A stretch of 64,000 nucleotides of DNA from Helicobacter fennelliae (GTDB taxonomy: Bacteria > Campylobacterota > Campylobacteria > Campylobacterales > Helicobacteraceae): positions 992,001 to 1,056,000 of the forward strand of contig NZ_UGIB01000001.1 in assembly GCF_900451005.1 (NCBI RefSeq), given 5' to 3'. Under the pieces are notes generated by a model. It worked only from the letters and a program-made list of their open reading frames with translations, did not search any database and was not told where the DNA came from. Positions 1 through 6,922 of this stretch are shown piece after piece (within the stretch, counting starts at the first letter, position 1; every line of letters begins with the position of its first letter). Made by a program: the position numbers and the translations under genes.

Positions 1-831
1 CATCTCGCTTCGCTTTGCTGCCATTTTCTTTTTTGTCTCTTCGCTTGGCTGCGGATTCTTGCTAAATTTTTTCTCTGTGGATTGCTTATCTTGCTTGGCA
101 GAATCTTTTGTCAAAGTCTCTTTTGATTCTTCGCTGGTATCTTTTTCTACATTGTCTATATGAGTTTTTGTTTTTTTGTTTAAATACTCATCAATAGATT
201 CTTTTAGCTCTTTTGAATCCACTCCAAGTTTTGTGGCTAAAGCATTGATGAGGGCTTCTTTATTATCATCTGTCTTTTTGCCAACTCGCCTACTATACTC
301 TTGGAATCCTTTTAAAAATGCACCTAGCTCCTCATTGCTCAATGCCTTAGCAGTTTCTACGCAAGTATCAATAGTGCCTTTGCCTAATGCTTGTAAATAT
401 GCCATATCAAGTGTGGGCTTTTTAAATCCTTTGCATTTATTTTCTAATCTTTTGCGGACTTCATCGCTATTAGCCGCAATTCTCTCTTCTGGATTCAAAC
501 CTAGCCCTTGTGAAAAATTATCTCGCAAATGATTGATACCCTTTTCAAAATGCCCATAGCCTAAAGGCACGCTGATTTTTTCACTCACCATTTTTCCATT
601 GACTCCATACGAGATAGTAAAATCAACTATCTCGCTTTTGAAGTCGCCACCTTTTACTTTATTTTCTTTTTTGGTTTCATCAATAGTTGTTAAGTGGCTT
701 AAAATACAATCAATATCGTGCTGCTCTCTATAAGTGTCCTTATAATCATCACACAATCTCAATCTCTCATTGGCCTCACTCTGCGCAAAGCTAATCTCAA
801 AAAAATCATCACTTATAGCTTTTTTCATCAT
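1..831 (-). CDS. Hypothetical protein of the mobilizable element, 3' end outside window
   Basis: An open frame of 277 codons runs from an ATG at 831 off the left edge. The start follows a strong ribosome binding site (AAGGAG). The protein begins MMKKAISDDFFEIS. It has a mixed middle region and a charged, low-complexity tail from about residue 215 that is rich in Lys, Glu and Ser. I see no signal peptide, membrane segment or recognisable catalytic motif. It lies directly downstream of a small frameshifted gene, whose stop overlaps this ribosome binding site, and diverges from the mobC/relaxase pair, so it is probably cargo or an accessory gene of the mobile element. Function unknown. Confidence 0.65.
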   Translation of the reverse strand, partial: MMKKAISDDFFEISFAQSEANERLRLCDDYKDTYREQHDIDCILSHLTTIDETKKENKVKGGDFKSEIVDFTISYGVNGKMVSEKISVPLGYGHFEKGINHLRDNFSQGLGLNPEERIAANSDEVRKRLENKCKGFKKPTLDMAYLQALGKGTIDTCVETAKALSNEELGAFLKGFQEYSRRVGKKTDDNKEALINALATKLGVDSKELKESIDEYLNKKTKTHIDNVEKDTSEESKETLTKDSAKQDKQSTEKKFSKNPQPSEETKKKMAAKRSEM

Positions 832-834
832 TTT

Positions 835-1094
835 CTACTCCTTGTCTTTGTTTGACGTTTTATCTTGTAAATCTTCTTTAGACGGATACATTTCTAACAA
901 TGGCAAGAGAGCTTTTGCTATCAACTCATCATCACTACAAAGCTTTTAAACTCACTCTCTTTATAAGTTTTTTGCACGATTGCTAAAGCTAAATCCTTAT
1001 ACAAGGTATTGAGCTTAACTTTCTCTCGCTCCTTTGCTTTAGCGAGATTGTTTTTATATTTCTCTTTCAGTGCTTTGATATATGCGCTATCCAT
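835..1094 (-). pseudogene. Small charged protein of the element, frameshifted
   Basis: The gene starts at ATG 1094 after a GGAG ribosome binding site and reads MDSAYIKALKEKYKNN, a lysine-rich helical protein. That frame stops at 921. A second frame continues with DELIAKALLPLLEMYPS and ends at 835. One extra T in the short T run near 940 (coding strand) would join the two frames into a protein of about 86 residues. The stop overlaps the ribosome binding site of the next gene, so the two were co-translated. No family recognised. The break could be a sequencing error. Confidence 0.5.
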
Positions 1095-1290
1095 TTCTTG
1101 TGTCTCCTTGTAAAATAATTTTATAAGATATTATATTCTAAATATAAATAAACATAACAAATAAATTGAGAAATATACTTGACTTTTGAAAAACTATCAA
1201 TGTAAAATGTTTATTTTAAAAGGATGCAGGATAGCAAAAAATAGCCAAAATGTTAAACACTTCGTTTTTAAATTTTGCGTATTTTTTGCG

Positions 1291-1421
1291 GCAATTCATA
1301 AGAATTGCCTCCTGCACTGCGTGGCTCTTAATCAAAATTTGCCACGCAAATTTTGAAAAGTCGCTTCAAATTGAAGCGAGAAGTCCGCTTACGCGGAGAG
1401 TCAAACTCTAAGCGAGTTTGA
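1291..1421. other. Candidate oriT: five inverted repeats upstream of mobC
   Basis: Within 131 bp there are five hairpin-forming repeats: 1291-1297/1302-1308, 1333-1340/1348-1355, 1361-1369/1371-1379 (one-base centre), 1384-1388/1393-1397 and 1401-1408/1414-1421. A further pair, 1319-1325 with 1341-1347, competes with the second hairpin, so two alternative folds are possible. The region separates divergent genes and lies directly before mobC and the relaxase, the usual place for an origin of transfer and for the binding sites of the accessory protein. The nick site cannot be assigned by eye. The stretch 1095-1290 is AT-rich and should hold the divergent promoters; I see nothing else in it. Confidence 0.55.
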
Positions 1422-1450
1422 AAGTTGTAACACCAAAAAAAGGAAGGATT

Positions 1451-1975
1451 GTGAATAAATCAAACATTGTAAGCTTTAGAATCACGCACGATAACAAAGA
1501 GCGACTTTGCAAAATCCAAGAAAAAAGTGGTTTGGATAAATCAAAGATTCTTAATTTTTTGATTGAGAGTTTTGAGCCCCATAAGCATTTGGAATTACTA
1601 GAATCCAGCAATGATGAAGTGGGTAAAAAGAAAATTGTGCTATATCTCTCGCTTGATGAATATGCAAAACTCAAACAATCCGCACAGCAGAATTTTCGTG
1701 GCTCGGTAGCAAGAGAGCTTAAATTCCACGCGCTCAATTTCATCTATAAAGTTAAAATCCCCGATATGCAAGAGATACAATCGCTCAATGAAACAAGAGC
1801 AGAGCTTCATAAAATCGGCTCAAATATCAATCAAATAGCCAAAGCATACAACACACAACTCAAACCAAATATAGATGACAAATTGCTTGCAATACTAAAC
1901 GATTTGCGAGAAAAAATTGATAAACTCTCTCTAGCAATCACTACACTTTTATCAAACAAAAGGCGATTAGCGTGA
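1451..1975 (+). CDS. mobC: MobC-like mobilization accessory protein
   Basis: A protein of about 174 residues. The N-terminal part looks like a ribbon-helix-helix DNA-binding segment. The C-terminal part carries the MobC signature, LHKIGSNINQIAKAYN at about residues 121-136. MobC proteins bind oriT and help the relaxase open the strands. I chose GTG 1451 because a purine-rich AAGGAAGGA lies just upstream. An alternative TTG at 1418 lies inside the last inverted repeat and is less likely. The stop overlaps the GTG start of the relaxase reading frame, which suggests translational coupling. Its own promoter probably lies within the hairpin region, so self-repression is plausible. Confidence 0.8.
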   Translation: MNKSNIVSFRITHDNKERLCKIQEKSGLDKSKILNFLIESFEPHKHLELLESSNDEVGKKKIVLYLSLDEYAKLKQSAQQNFRGSVARELKFHALNFIYKVKIPDMQEIQSLNETRAELHKIGSNINQIAKAYNTQLKPNIDDKLLAILNDLREKIDKLSLAITTLLSNKRRLA

Positions 1976-3763
1976 GTGCAATCCCAAAATATTTTGCTAA
2001 CAAATTTAGCAATGATGAGCTGGAATTTAATATTTGGAAAGGGCGGCAAGTGCAAAAAGCAAGAGCCAATCGTTCCTTTGCTAATTACACAAAACTCAAA
2101 CATATCCACTCAAAATACTACAAAAGCAAGAGAGAAAGCCCAAAAACTCAAAGAGAATCAAGGCAGATTTGATTTATCTGCTTACGCAAAAGAGCGAGAT
2201 AAAAAAGCAAAACTTATGAGTGGTGGCTATGAAGTTATGATTAAAATCACTTCAAATGCGAGAAATAAAACACAACTTTTAAAACATATTGAATATATCT
2301 CACGCGATGGAGAGTTAGAGCTTTTAAGTGCGGATAATCATATATTTTTAGGAAAAGCTGATACCAAAGACTGCGTAGAATCCTATGCCAATATTCCACA
2401 AAGATTTGAGAGAGTAAGAGAAAGGCGAGAAACTTACAATATGGTATTTTCTATGCGAGATTATGAAGAGTGTGAGCCACATATTTTGCAAGAATCCGCT
2501 TTTGCTACGATGAAAAAGCTCTATCCAAACGCACAATTTGTGCTGGCTTTGCATAAAGACACAGACAATCCACACTGCCACATTTGTCTTAATGCTAATA
2601 ATCTCAATGGTAGCAGAATCCATATACAAAAGAAAGATTTATTTGCTATGCGACAAAGCTTTGCTAAGGAATTAAATGCGCGTGGAGTGTATGCGCTTGC
2701 CACAAAACGAAGCGATAGTTATCGTGGCTATGAAATTGCCTTAAACGCTCCTAGAAGAACGGAGCTAGACTTGAAGCAAAAATTTTATGGAATTATTAAC
2801 TTTGGCGAAGCTCCATATAATGATGATAATCTCAACAAAGATAGCTTTTTTATCTCGTATCTTGTCAATAATAGATCTGTAACGATTTGGGGAGAGCATT
2901 TAAAGGAGTTAGCGCAAAAATATGACTTGCAACAAAGTGATTTTATCCGTGTTAAAAAGCTAGGTTACAAACTTCGTCCTTATACATTTGAGAAAACAAT
3001 TGGTGGTAAAACTTACACAATCACTAATACTACAAAAGTAGCGATATGGGATATATCTATACGAGATAGGGCAGAAAAAGACTTTGTGAAACTCCCAAAA
3101 CCACCGACCTTTAAGCCAATAGTAAGACTGAAAGAATCTTCTAAACCAAAACCAACACGAAGGGATACAAATGGAAACACAAGACCACAATACACAAGAG
3201 AGCAATGGGCTAGATTCAATGCCGAGCGAAATGCTACAAAATTTGCAAGAAAAGCTGCAATACTTCAAGCAACAAATACGCCAAAGCCAAGATACAATGC
3301 TTTCACAGGATTCAAAGAGCAATATGCAGAGCTTAGAATTAGCAGCTTCACAGGATTTAGAGAATCTAATACCGAGCTCCAATGGAGAGCTGCTAGATCA
3401 AAGCCCTATCTATCAGAGTCCAACCTTGACACTCTTGCAAGTGAAATTACCACAAAGCACGATTTGTCAAGAATGTCCCAAAGCAATGTGGATAAAGAAT
3501 CAACGCAACATCAAATGCTTCTGCCAAGTGATGCACAGCATAACCTACCAAGACGACCAGATTCAGCCAACAATGATAATAGAGAACTGCGATCAACAAA
3601 TCATAGCGATACAAGAAATGCTACTAGCAAAAGAAAGTGGCGAATAGTAGATAAATTTAGCGATGAGATGGAATCCATTAAGCCCATAGAGCCAAAACGT
3701 TACACAAGAGAGCAGTGGGCTAAGTTTAATGCCAAGAAAAACAAAGGGGATTTGGAGAGATAA
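1972..3763 (+). CDS. MobP-type relaxase, frameshifted near its N-terminus
   Basis: The N-terminus is in the frame starting at GTG 1972 (MSAIPKYFANKFSNDELEF), overlapping the mobC stop. Near 2105-2130 the reading must move to the frame that continues to 3763. Reading the second frame further upstream gives no sensible protein. The relaxase core follows: LMSGGYEVMIKIT, then HIEYISRDGELEL, then the metal-binding histidine motif in LHKDTDNPHCHICLN near residue 200, as in relaxases that nick oriT through a tyrosine. The C-terminal third is polar and probably disordered, with a repeated motif YTREQWA(R/K)FNA at about 3193 and 3702. A second gene lies inside this third in another frame. The shift may be real decay or an error. 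Confidence 0.8.
3171..3647 (+). CDS. Overlapping gene inside the relaxase: putative zinc-ribbon protein
   Basis: A 158-residue frame lies wholly within the relaxase C-terminal region. Its ATG follows a good ribosome binding site (AAGGGA, six bases before). The N-terminal half is Gln/Ser-rich and helical. The C-terminal half has paired cysteines, ICQECPKAMW followed by KCFCQVMH, a pattern that suggests metal binding and is unlikely in a random shadow frame. In RSF1010-type mobilization systems a helper gene is likewise embedded in the relaxase gene, so a transfer accessory role is plausible. I recognise no exact family. The relaxase frame is low-complexity here, which makes such overprinting easy to tolerate. 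Confidence 0.5.
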   Translation: METQDHNTQESNGLDSMPSEMLQNLQEKLQYFKQQIRQSQDTMLSQDSKSNMQSLELAASQDLENLIPSSNGELLDQSPIYQSPTLTLLQVKLPQSTICQECPKAMWIKNQRNIKCFCQVMHSITYQDDQIQPTMIIENCDQQIIAIQEMLLAKESGE

Positions 3764-3791
3764 AAGCGTATGTTATTTATCGCTCCAAATC
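3749..3791. terminator. Bidirectional terminator between relaxase and HepT genes
   Basis: Arms GATTTGGAG (3749-3757) and CTCCAAATC (3783-3791) pair, and the stem extends inward by GATAA/TTATC after one mismatch. The hairpin lies between two convergent genes and includes the last codons of both, so both proteins end in the residues DLER. Confidence 0.6.
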
Positions 3792-4195
3792 TTTGTCTTT
3801 TTTCTTAGTCTCTTGTTTGACTTGAGATTCAGTAGTCTCATATTGATTTAAAAATTTTTCTATACATTGTTTCACTCGTGGTAAATCATTTATGATAATA
3901 TCCTCTATGACTTCTAGGCTAATCCCCTCATAATCGTGTGCTATTCTATTTCTTACCTGTCTTAATCCTGCTATATCATCACTAACAATGACATCACTCA
4001 CATCAATATCCGCTTTAGCTAATTTTTTAATTTGTTCTTCGCAAGATGTAAGATGCATTAAAATTGCAGGTCTATCACGCACATCATCGTTCAATGCAGA
4101 AATCACACCATCCCTACCTGTATTGCCACAAATTTGAAAATCTTATCAATTTTGCTGCCAATCAGTATGAGCGTATTTTTCTTTTTCTCATACAT
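3777..4195 (-). pseudogene. hepT: HepT-like HEPN toxin, frameshifted
   Basis: The gene starts at ATG 4195 (MYEKKKNTLILIGSK), overlapping the end of the nucleotidyltransferase gene by 8 bases. It shifts frame near 4131, where one extra T in a T run would give KIFKFCGNTGRDGVISALND, and continues to 3777. The HEPN active-site motif RNRIAHDY (R-x4-H) is intact. HepT toxins are ribonucleases held in check by an adjacent MNT nucleotidyltransferase that modifies the tyrosine of this motif; gene order and overlap fit that family. If the frameshift is real the toxin is dead. If it is a sequencing error the module is complete. Confidence 0.75.
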
Positions 4196-4511
4196 ATATT
4201 GCTCCTTGCAGCAAGGTTTCTTTCTTGTCAAGCGGCATAGAGCTTGCATCACATAAATCCACATCAGTGTTAAATTGTTGCTGTATTTGTTGTTGTAGTT
4301 TATCAAAAAATACAAGATATTTAAATCCGCCACCTATCGTGTTTTTAAAACGATCAAAATCAATCTCATAGACAATATCAATATCGCTATTGTGGTGAGT
4401 ATTCCCTTTGGCATAGCTGCCAAAAAGCCCCAGCTTTGTAACACCAACCTTTTCTAGTTCTGGTTTCAATACTGCCAAATAGCTCAATATGTTGTTTTGT
4501 TCTGTTGTCAT
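4188..4511 (-). CDS. mntA: MNT-type nucleotidyltransferase antitoxin
   Basis: A 107-residue minimal nucleotidyltransferase. The catalytic motif GSYAKGNTHHNSDIDI (G-S ... D-x-D) lies at about residues 32-47, as expected for MntA proteins that transfer AMP from ATP onto HepT. I chose ATG 4511 because it follows GGGAAGAG; an upstream extension in the same frame lacks support. The gene overlaps hepT and follows a ribbon-helix-helix gene on the same strand, so the three may form one operon. Confidence 0.8.
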   Translation of the reverse strand: MTTEQNNILSYLAVLKPELEKVGVTKLGLFGSYAKGNTHHNSDIDIVYEIDFDRFKNTIGGGFKYLVFFDKLQQQIQQQFNTDVDLCDASSMPLDKKETLLQGAIYV

Positions 4512-4551
4512 TTCTCTTCCCTTTGTTGTTTTTTGATATGCCAAATACAGC

Positions 4552-4814
4552 TCACTTCTCAAACCCTTTTGCATCTAGCCATTGTGTAATGGCTTGCTCA
4601 AAGATATAGCTTTGCATATCCACACGCTTTGCCATATCGCTTTTTTGGTAACGCTTAACTCGCTCTATCAAGTGTATGGGTAACTTTACACTAATTATTT
4701 TTAACTCATTTCCTTTTTTGGTGTGTTTGGATTCTGAATTCTCACCACTAGCAGATTCTACAAAATCTGCTCCCTTTGTACCCCACTTTCACTCAAAGGC
4801 TTTTTAAATGCCAT
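4552..4814 (-). pseudogene. Ribbon-helix-helix DNA-binding protein, frameshifted
   Basis: The gene starts at ATG 4814 after GGAG and reads MAFKKPLSESG, then hits a stop. One more G in the GGGG run (complement of 4781-4784) restores a frame that continues through ADFVESASGENSESKHTKKG to KIISVKLPIHLIERVKRYQK and ends at 4552, about 87 residues in total. The C-terminal part has the beta-strand plus two-helix pattern of small CopG/ParD-like regulators common on plasmids. It may regulate the toxin-antitoxin pair downstream or take part in plasmid partition. The total length of 263 bases fits loss of a single base. Confidence 0.6.
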
Positions 4815-4876
4815 TTTTGCTCCTTATTGTTTTATCAATACAAAATAATATTTATATTAACAATATTTTATAATAC

Positions 4877-5200
4877 TTATTTTATCTTTTTAATGCCATA
4901 TTTGACAATTTCATTGAAAAATATGCCAAATTCCGCCACTGCTTTGCTATCGCCAAACTCATCTAAGCTTAGTCCATCTTCTACTGCTTTTTTATACGCT
5001 CTGCGTTCAAAAAGCATAGAATCTAGCAAAATAATATCCCCTAAATCTCGCTCTGCAATCCTAGATTCTACAAACTCACGCAAATCGGCTATTTCTTGGC
5101 TAAAAAATGGATTGGTAGAGAGCTTATTGCAAGGGATAAATCCTAGTAAATTCTCATTGCTGTCTTTTGCTCATTCAAAGATTTCAAGCATTCTATCCAT
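4877..5200 (-). pseudogene. ParA-like partition ATPase, C-terminal remnant
   Basis: Only the C-terminal third of a ParA/VirC1-type ATPase remains: NENLLGFIPCNKLSTNPFFS, then a helical tail ending FFNEIVKYGIKKIK. The frame starts at ATG 5200 but has an in-frame TGA at 5171-5173, after which it stays open to 4877. The Walker A and B regions that would make it work are absent, because a short unrelated frame lies immediately upstream. ParA proteins segregate plasmids, so this marks the block as a former plasmid or an integrative element. Confidence 0.65.
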
Positions 5201-5306
5201 TACAATTTATTGCTAAAATATCACTTGCTTCTAGTTTTTTGGAAGCTCTTGTTTTTTTAGTTTGCCCCTTAGTTGTGTTTGGGGCGACTACCTTATTCTC
5301 TTTCAT
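5193..5306 (-). CDS. Short basic peptide frame between HTH gene and ParA remnant
   Basis: A 37-codon frame starts at ATG 5306 with a good ribosome binding site (AAGGAG). Its ATG overlaps the stop of the helix-turn-helix gene upstream (ATGA). The peptide is Lys/Thr-rich (GQTKKTRASKKLEAS). It ends just inside the ParA remnant and may be the truncated N-terminus of a longer protein whose remainder was deleted together with the ParA N-terminus. Function unknown. Confidence 0.4.
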   Translation of the reverse strand: MKENKVVAPNTTKGQTKKTRASKKLEASDILAINCNG

Positions 5307-5406
5307 TTTACTCCTTTAGTCTTATTTAAATTAAGCCACTTGATCACATCATCTCTGTCATACACAATCAAACCCATTTGTTTAATATATGGAAGATTAA
5401 ATCTAC
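5303..5406 (-). pseudogene. C-terminal piece of an excisionase-like HTH protein
   Basis: The frame reads LPYIKQMGLIVYDRDDVIKW and ends TKGVK, typical of the second half of a small helix-turn-helix (excisionase/HTH_17) domain. Its upstream half is missing here: at 5395-5406 it runs into a piece of a TonB receptor gene. The missing half is found near 54.7-54.9 kb. Across the shared 12 bases the rebuilt protein reads AKKSRFNLPYIKQMG, allowing for one lost A in a poly-A run. Confidence 0.6.
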
Positions 5407-5524
5407 ACTTAATCACGACGGAAACTATAACTTTGGAAAATGGAATACTTACGCGCAATACAACTCCACACAACAAACAGGCGTAGCAACACTTTTTAGC
5501 GACAACTATATTGCCAAATCTCAG
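5395..5524 (+). pseudogene. TonB-dependent receptor fragment inside the HTH gene
   Basis: This about 130-bp piece encodes STLNHDGNYNFGKWNTYAQY and continues TGVATLFSDNYIAKSQ, alternating strands typical of the beta-barrel of a TonB-dependent receptor. It has no start. Its left edge is the 12-bp sequence GATTAAATCTAC, which is also where the receptor gene breaks at 54727-54738; joining the two gives the continuous reading SNYVRIKSTLNHDGNY. Its right edge, near 5524, runs into the N-terminal part of the same HTH gene that precedes it. Confidence 0.65.
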
Positions 5525-5601
5525 CTTTTTGGACTTTCTTTATCCACAAGAACCGATACTTGACCTGATTTAAAGCGCATTTTCTTGTGTTTTGCTTTCA
5601 T
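5521..5601 (-). pseudogene. N-terminal piece of the excisionase-like HTH protein
   Basis: ATG 5601 follows AAGGAG and starts MKAKHKKMRFKSGQVSVLVD. The frame stops after 26 codons where it meets the TonB fragment. Bases 5525-5601 reappear at 54927-55003. In the second copy the gene continues further, but its ribosome binding site is deleted. Together the pieces describe a protein of about 110-120 residues. Confidence 0.55.
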
Positions 5602-5715
5602 TTTGTTCTCCTTATTTGTGGTATTTTTTAGAATATAAAACACTAAATATTAATATATTTCATTTACTTTTTACTAAAACTTGCTATTTTTTAAACATTT
5701 TTTGCATTTTTTGCC

Positions 5716-6012
5716 AAAGAATGCTAGAATCACACAATTAGTTTTAAAAGGATTTACAATGAAAAGCAAAGGCGAAAAACTCAAAGAATTACGAAGTGCC
5801 TATAAACTCTCTCAAGCAGAATTTGCCGATAAAGTAGGCTCTACAAAAGCAGCAATCCACTCCTATGAGCATAATTTCAACCAAATTCCAAAAACGATAA
5901 TGCAAAAAATCACGCAAGCTACAGGCATAGGGTTAGAATATTTTGAAAGCAATATGAGCTTAGAAGCAGCATTTGCTACATACAACATAGATACCACTAA
6001 CCCTAAAATGAA
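5716..6012. repeat. 297-bp direct repeat, copy 1 (second at 55004-55300)
   Basis: The start and helix-turn-helix domain of the repressor are repeated at 55004-55300 with no difference that I can see. Just upstream, 5525-5601 matches 54927-55003. The 114 bases between (5602-5715), including the ribosome binding site of the divergent HTH gene, are cleanly absent from the right-hand copy. Confidence 0.8.
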
Positions 6013-6415
6013 TGGTATAAATGAGAGTGTTTGTGCGGTTTATAATGGATTGGCAAATTTTGTAAATGGAATAAAGACCATACAAGATTTCATTTTTACA
6101 AGCGATATTTTAAATAATCTTTTTTCCATCTATGAATCCCACAATTACCACTTCATCACGATTAGCACAAATGAAGCAGAACCATTTGCAAGAGCTGGTG
6201 AAGTGCTATGTGTGGCTAAAACCGCTACTCCTAAAAATGCTCAAATATTTATCGCTAGAATCCAGCAAAGTGTAGTGTTGCTTGAATACTTTGTGCTAAA
6301 TGATAAAGAAGTGATATTAAAAGGAGCAGATGGCATTGCTAGACAAATGGATAATGATGAGTTTAGTAGGCTTGAGATTCTAGGTGTGGTGAAAAAGATT
6401 GTTTCATTTAGGTAG
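5759..6415 (+). CDS. XRE-family repressor with S24/LexA-like C-terminal domain
   Basis: A 218-residue protein. Residues 1-65 form a helix-turn-helix domain (LSQAEFADKVGSTKAAIHSY). The C-terminal half, from about residue 120, resembles S24-type repressors (EPFARAGEVLCVAKTATPKN ... LEILGVVKKIVSF) and is likely a dimerization domain; I cannot identify a clear Ser/Lys self-cleavage pair. ATG 5759 follows AAAAGGA. The 157 bases upstream are AT-rich and divergent from the HTH gene, so the protein probably represses both. A truncated near-identical copy of the first domain lies at 55047-55310. Confidence 0.75.
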   Translation: MKSKGEKLKELRSAYKLSQAEFADKVGSTKAAIHSYEHNFNQIPKTIMQKITQATGIGLEYFESNMSLEAAFATYNIDTTNPKMNGINESVCAVYNGLANFVNGIKTIQDFIFTSDILNNLFSIYESHNYHFITISTNEAEPFARAGEVLCVAKTATPKNAQIFIARIQQSVVLLEYFVLNDKEVILKGADGIARQMDNDEFSRLEILGVVKKIVSFR

Positions 6416-6550
6416 AGTTTGTAGGTTTAAATATACCATCTATCCCTTACATTGTTCCATTTTAGGATTCTATTCAAAAATTCTGCAAAAATTTTTGAAT
6501 ATTTTTTAGATTTGATAAAACCTAAAAAATCTCATACAAAATCCTTATGT

Positions 6551-6778
6551 TTAGGGCTTTGTAATGAAAAACATATATCCAAAAGGGCTTGTCTCTGTGA
6601 GCTTAATAATAGAAGGCTTAAGAATTCTTTTGTCAATATCGCAAGTTTCATATTTATTTGGTATATCCATAAGCTCTTTAAACTGATTGTATTTGACAAT
6701 ATATTTGCCTGTGGCTTGATATTGCTTTAGTAGCCTATAAAGATTCTTAGCGTATTTATTGCAAGCGGACTTAAAAGT
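6551..6778 (-). pseudogene. Plasmid replication initiator (Rep_3-like) fragment
   Basis: The frame YAKNLYRLLKQYQATGKYIV, then FKELMDIPNKYETCDI and RILKPSIIKLTETSPFG resembles the second winged-helix domain of plasmid initiators of the Rep_3 superfamily. The N-terminal domain and the rest of the C-terminus are missing. The upstream part of this open frame is repeat sequence, not Rep. This supports a plasmid origin for the block. The flanking sequence 6416-6550 holds nothing I can name. Confidence 0.5.
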
Positions 6779-6796
6779 TTGTGTGTGGCAAGCCAT

Positions 6797-6905
6797 TATC
6801 GTCATTCTGAAGAAGTGCGTAAGCATGACTAAAGAATCCAAGCTTTGTATTGTTTCATTTTATGGATTCTCACACGCTCACGACTGCTTGCAATGACGAG
6901 TTAGA
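6797..6905. repeat. Dispersed short palindromic repeats
   Basis: Degenerate copies of the family found throughout this window. One contains GTCATTCTGAAGAAGTGCG and AAAGAATCC; the other contains CTCACGACTGCTTGCAATGA. They fill the gap between the Rep fragment and pbpC. Confidence 0.5.
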
Positions 6906-6922
6906 TTCTAGATTCTGCAAAC

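Noticed and set aside
1418-1743. Open frames on the minus strand opposite mobC and an extended mobC start at TTG 1418
   Set aside because: The opposite frame mirrors mobC and has no ribosome binding site. The TTG lies in a hairpin arm, and GTG 1451 has a better site.
4103-4333. Separate 76-residue gene between hepT and mntA
   Set aside because: Its end is the true N-terminus of hepT read before a frameshift, and its beginning is an out-of-frame part of mntA.
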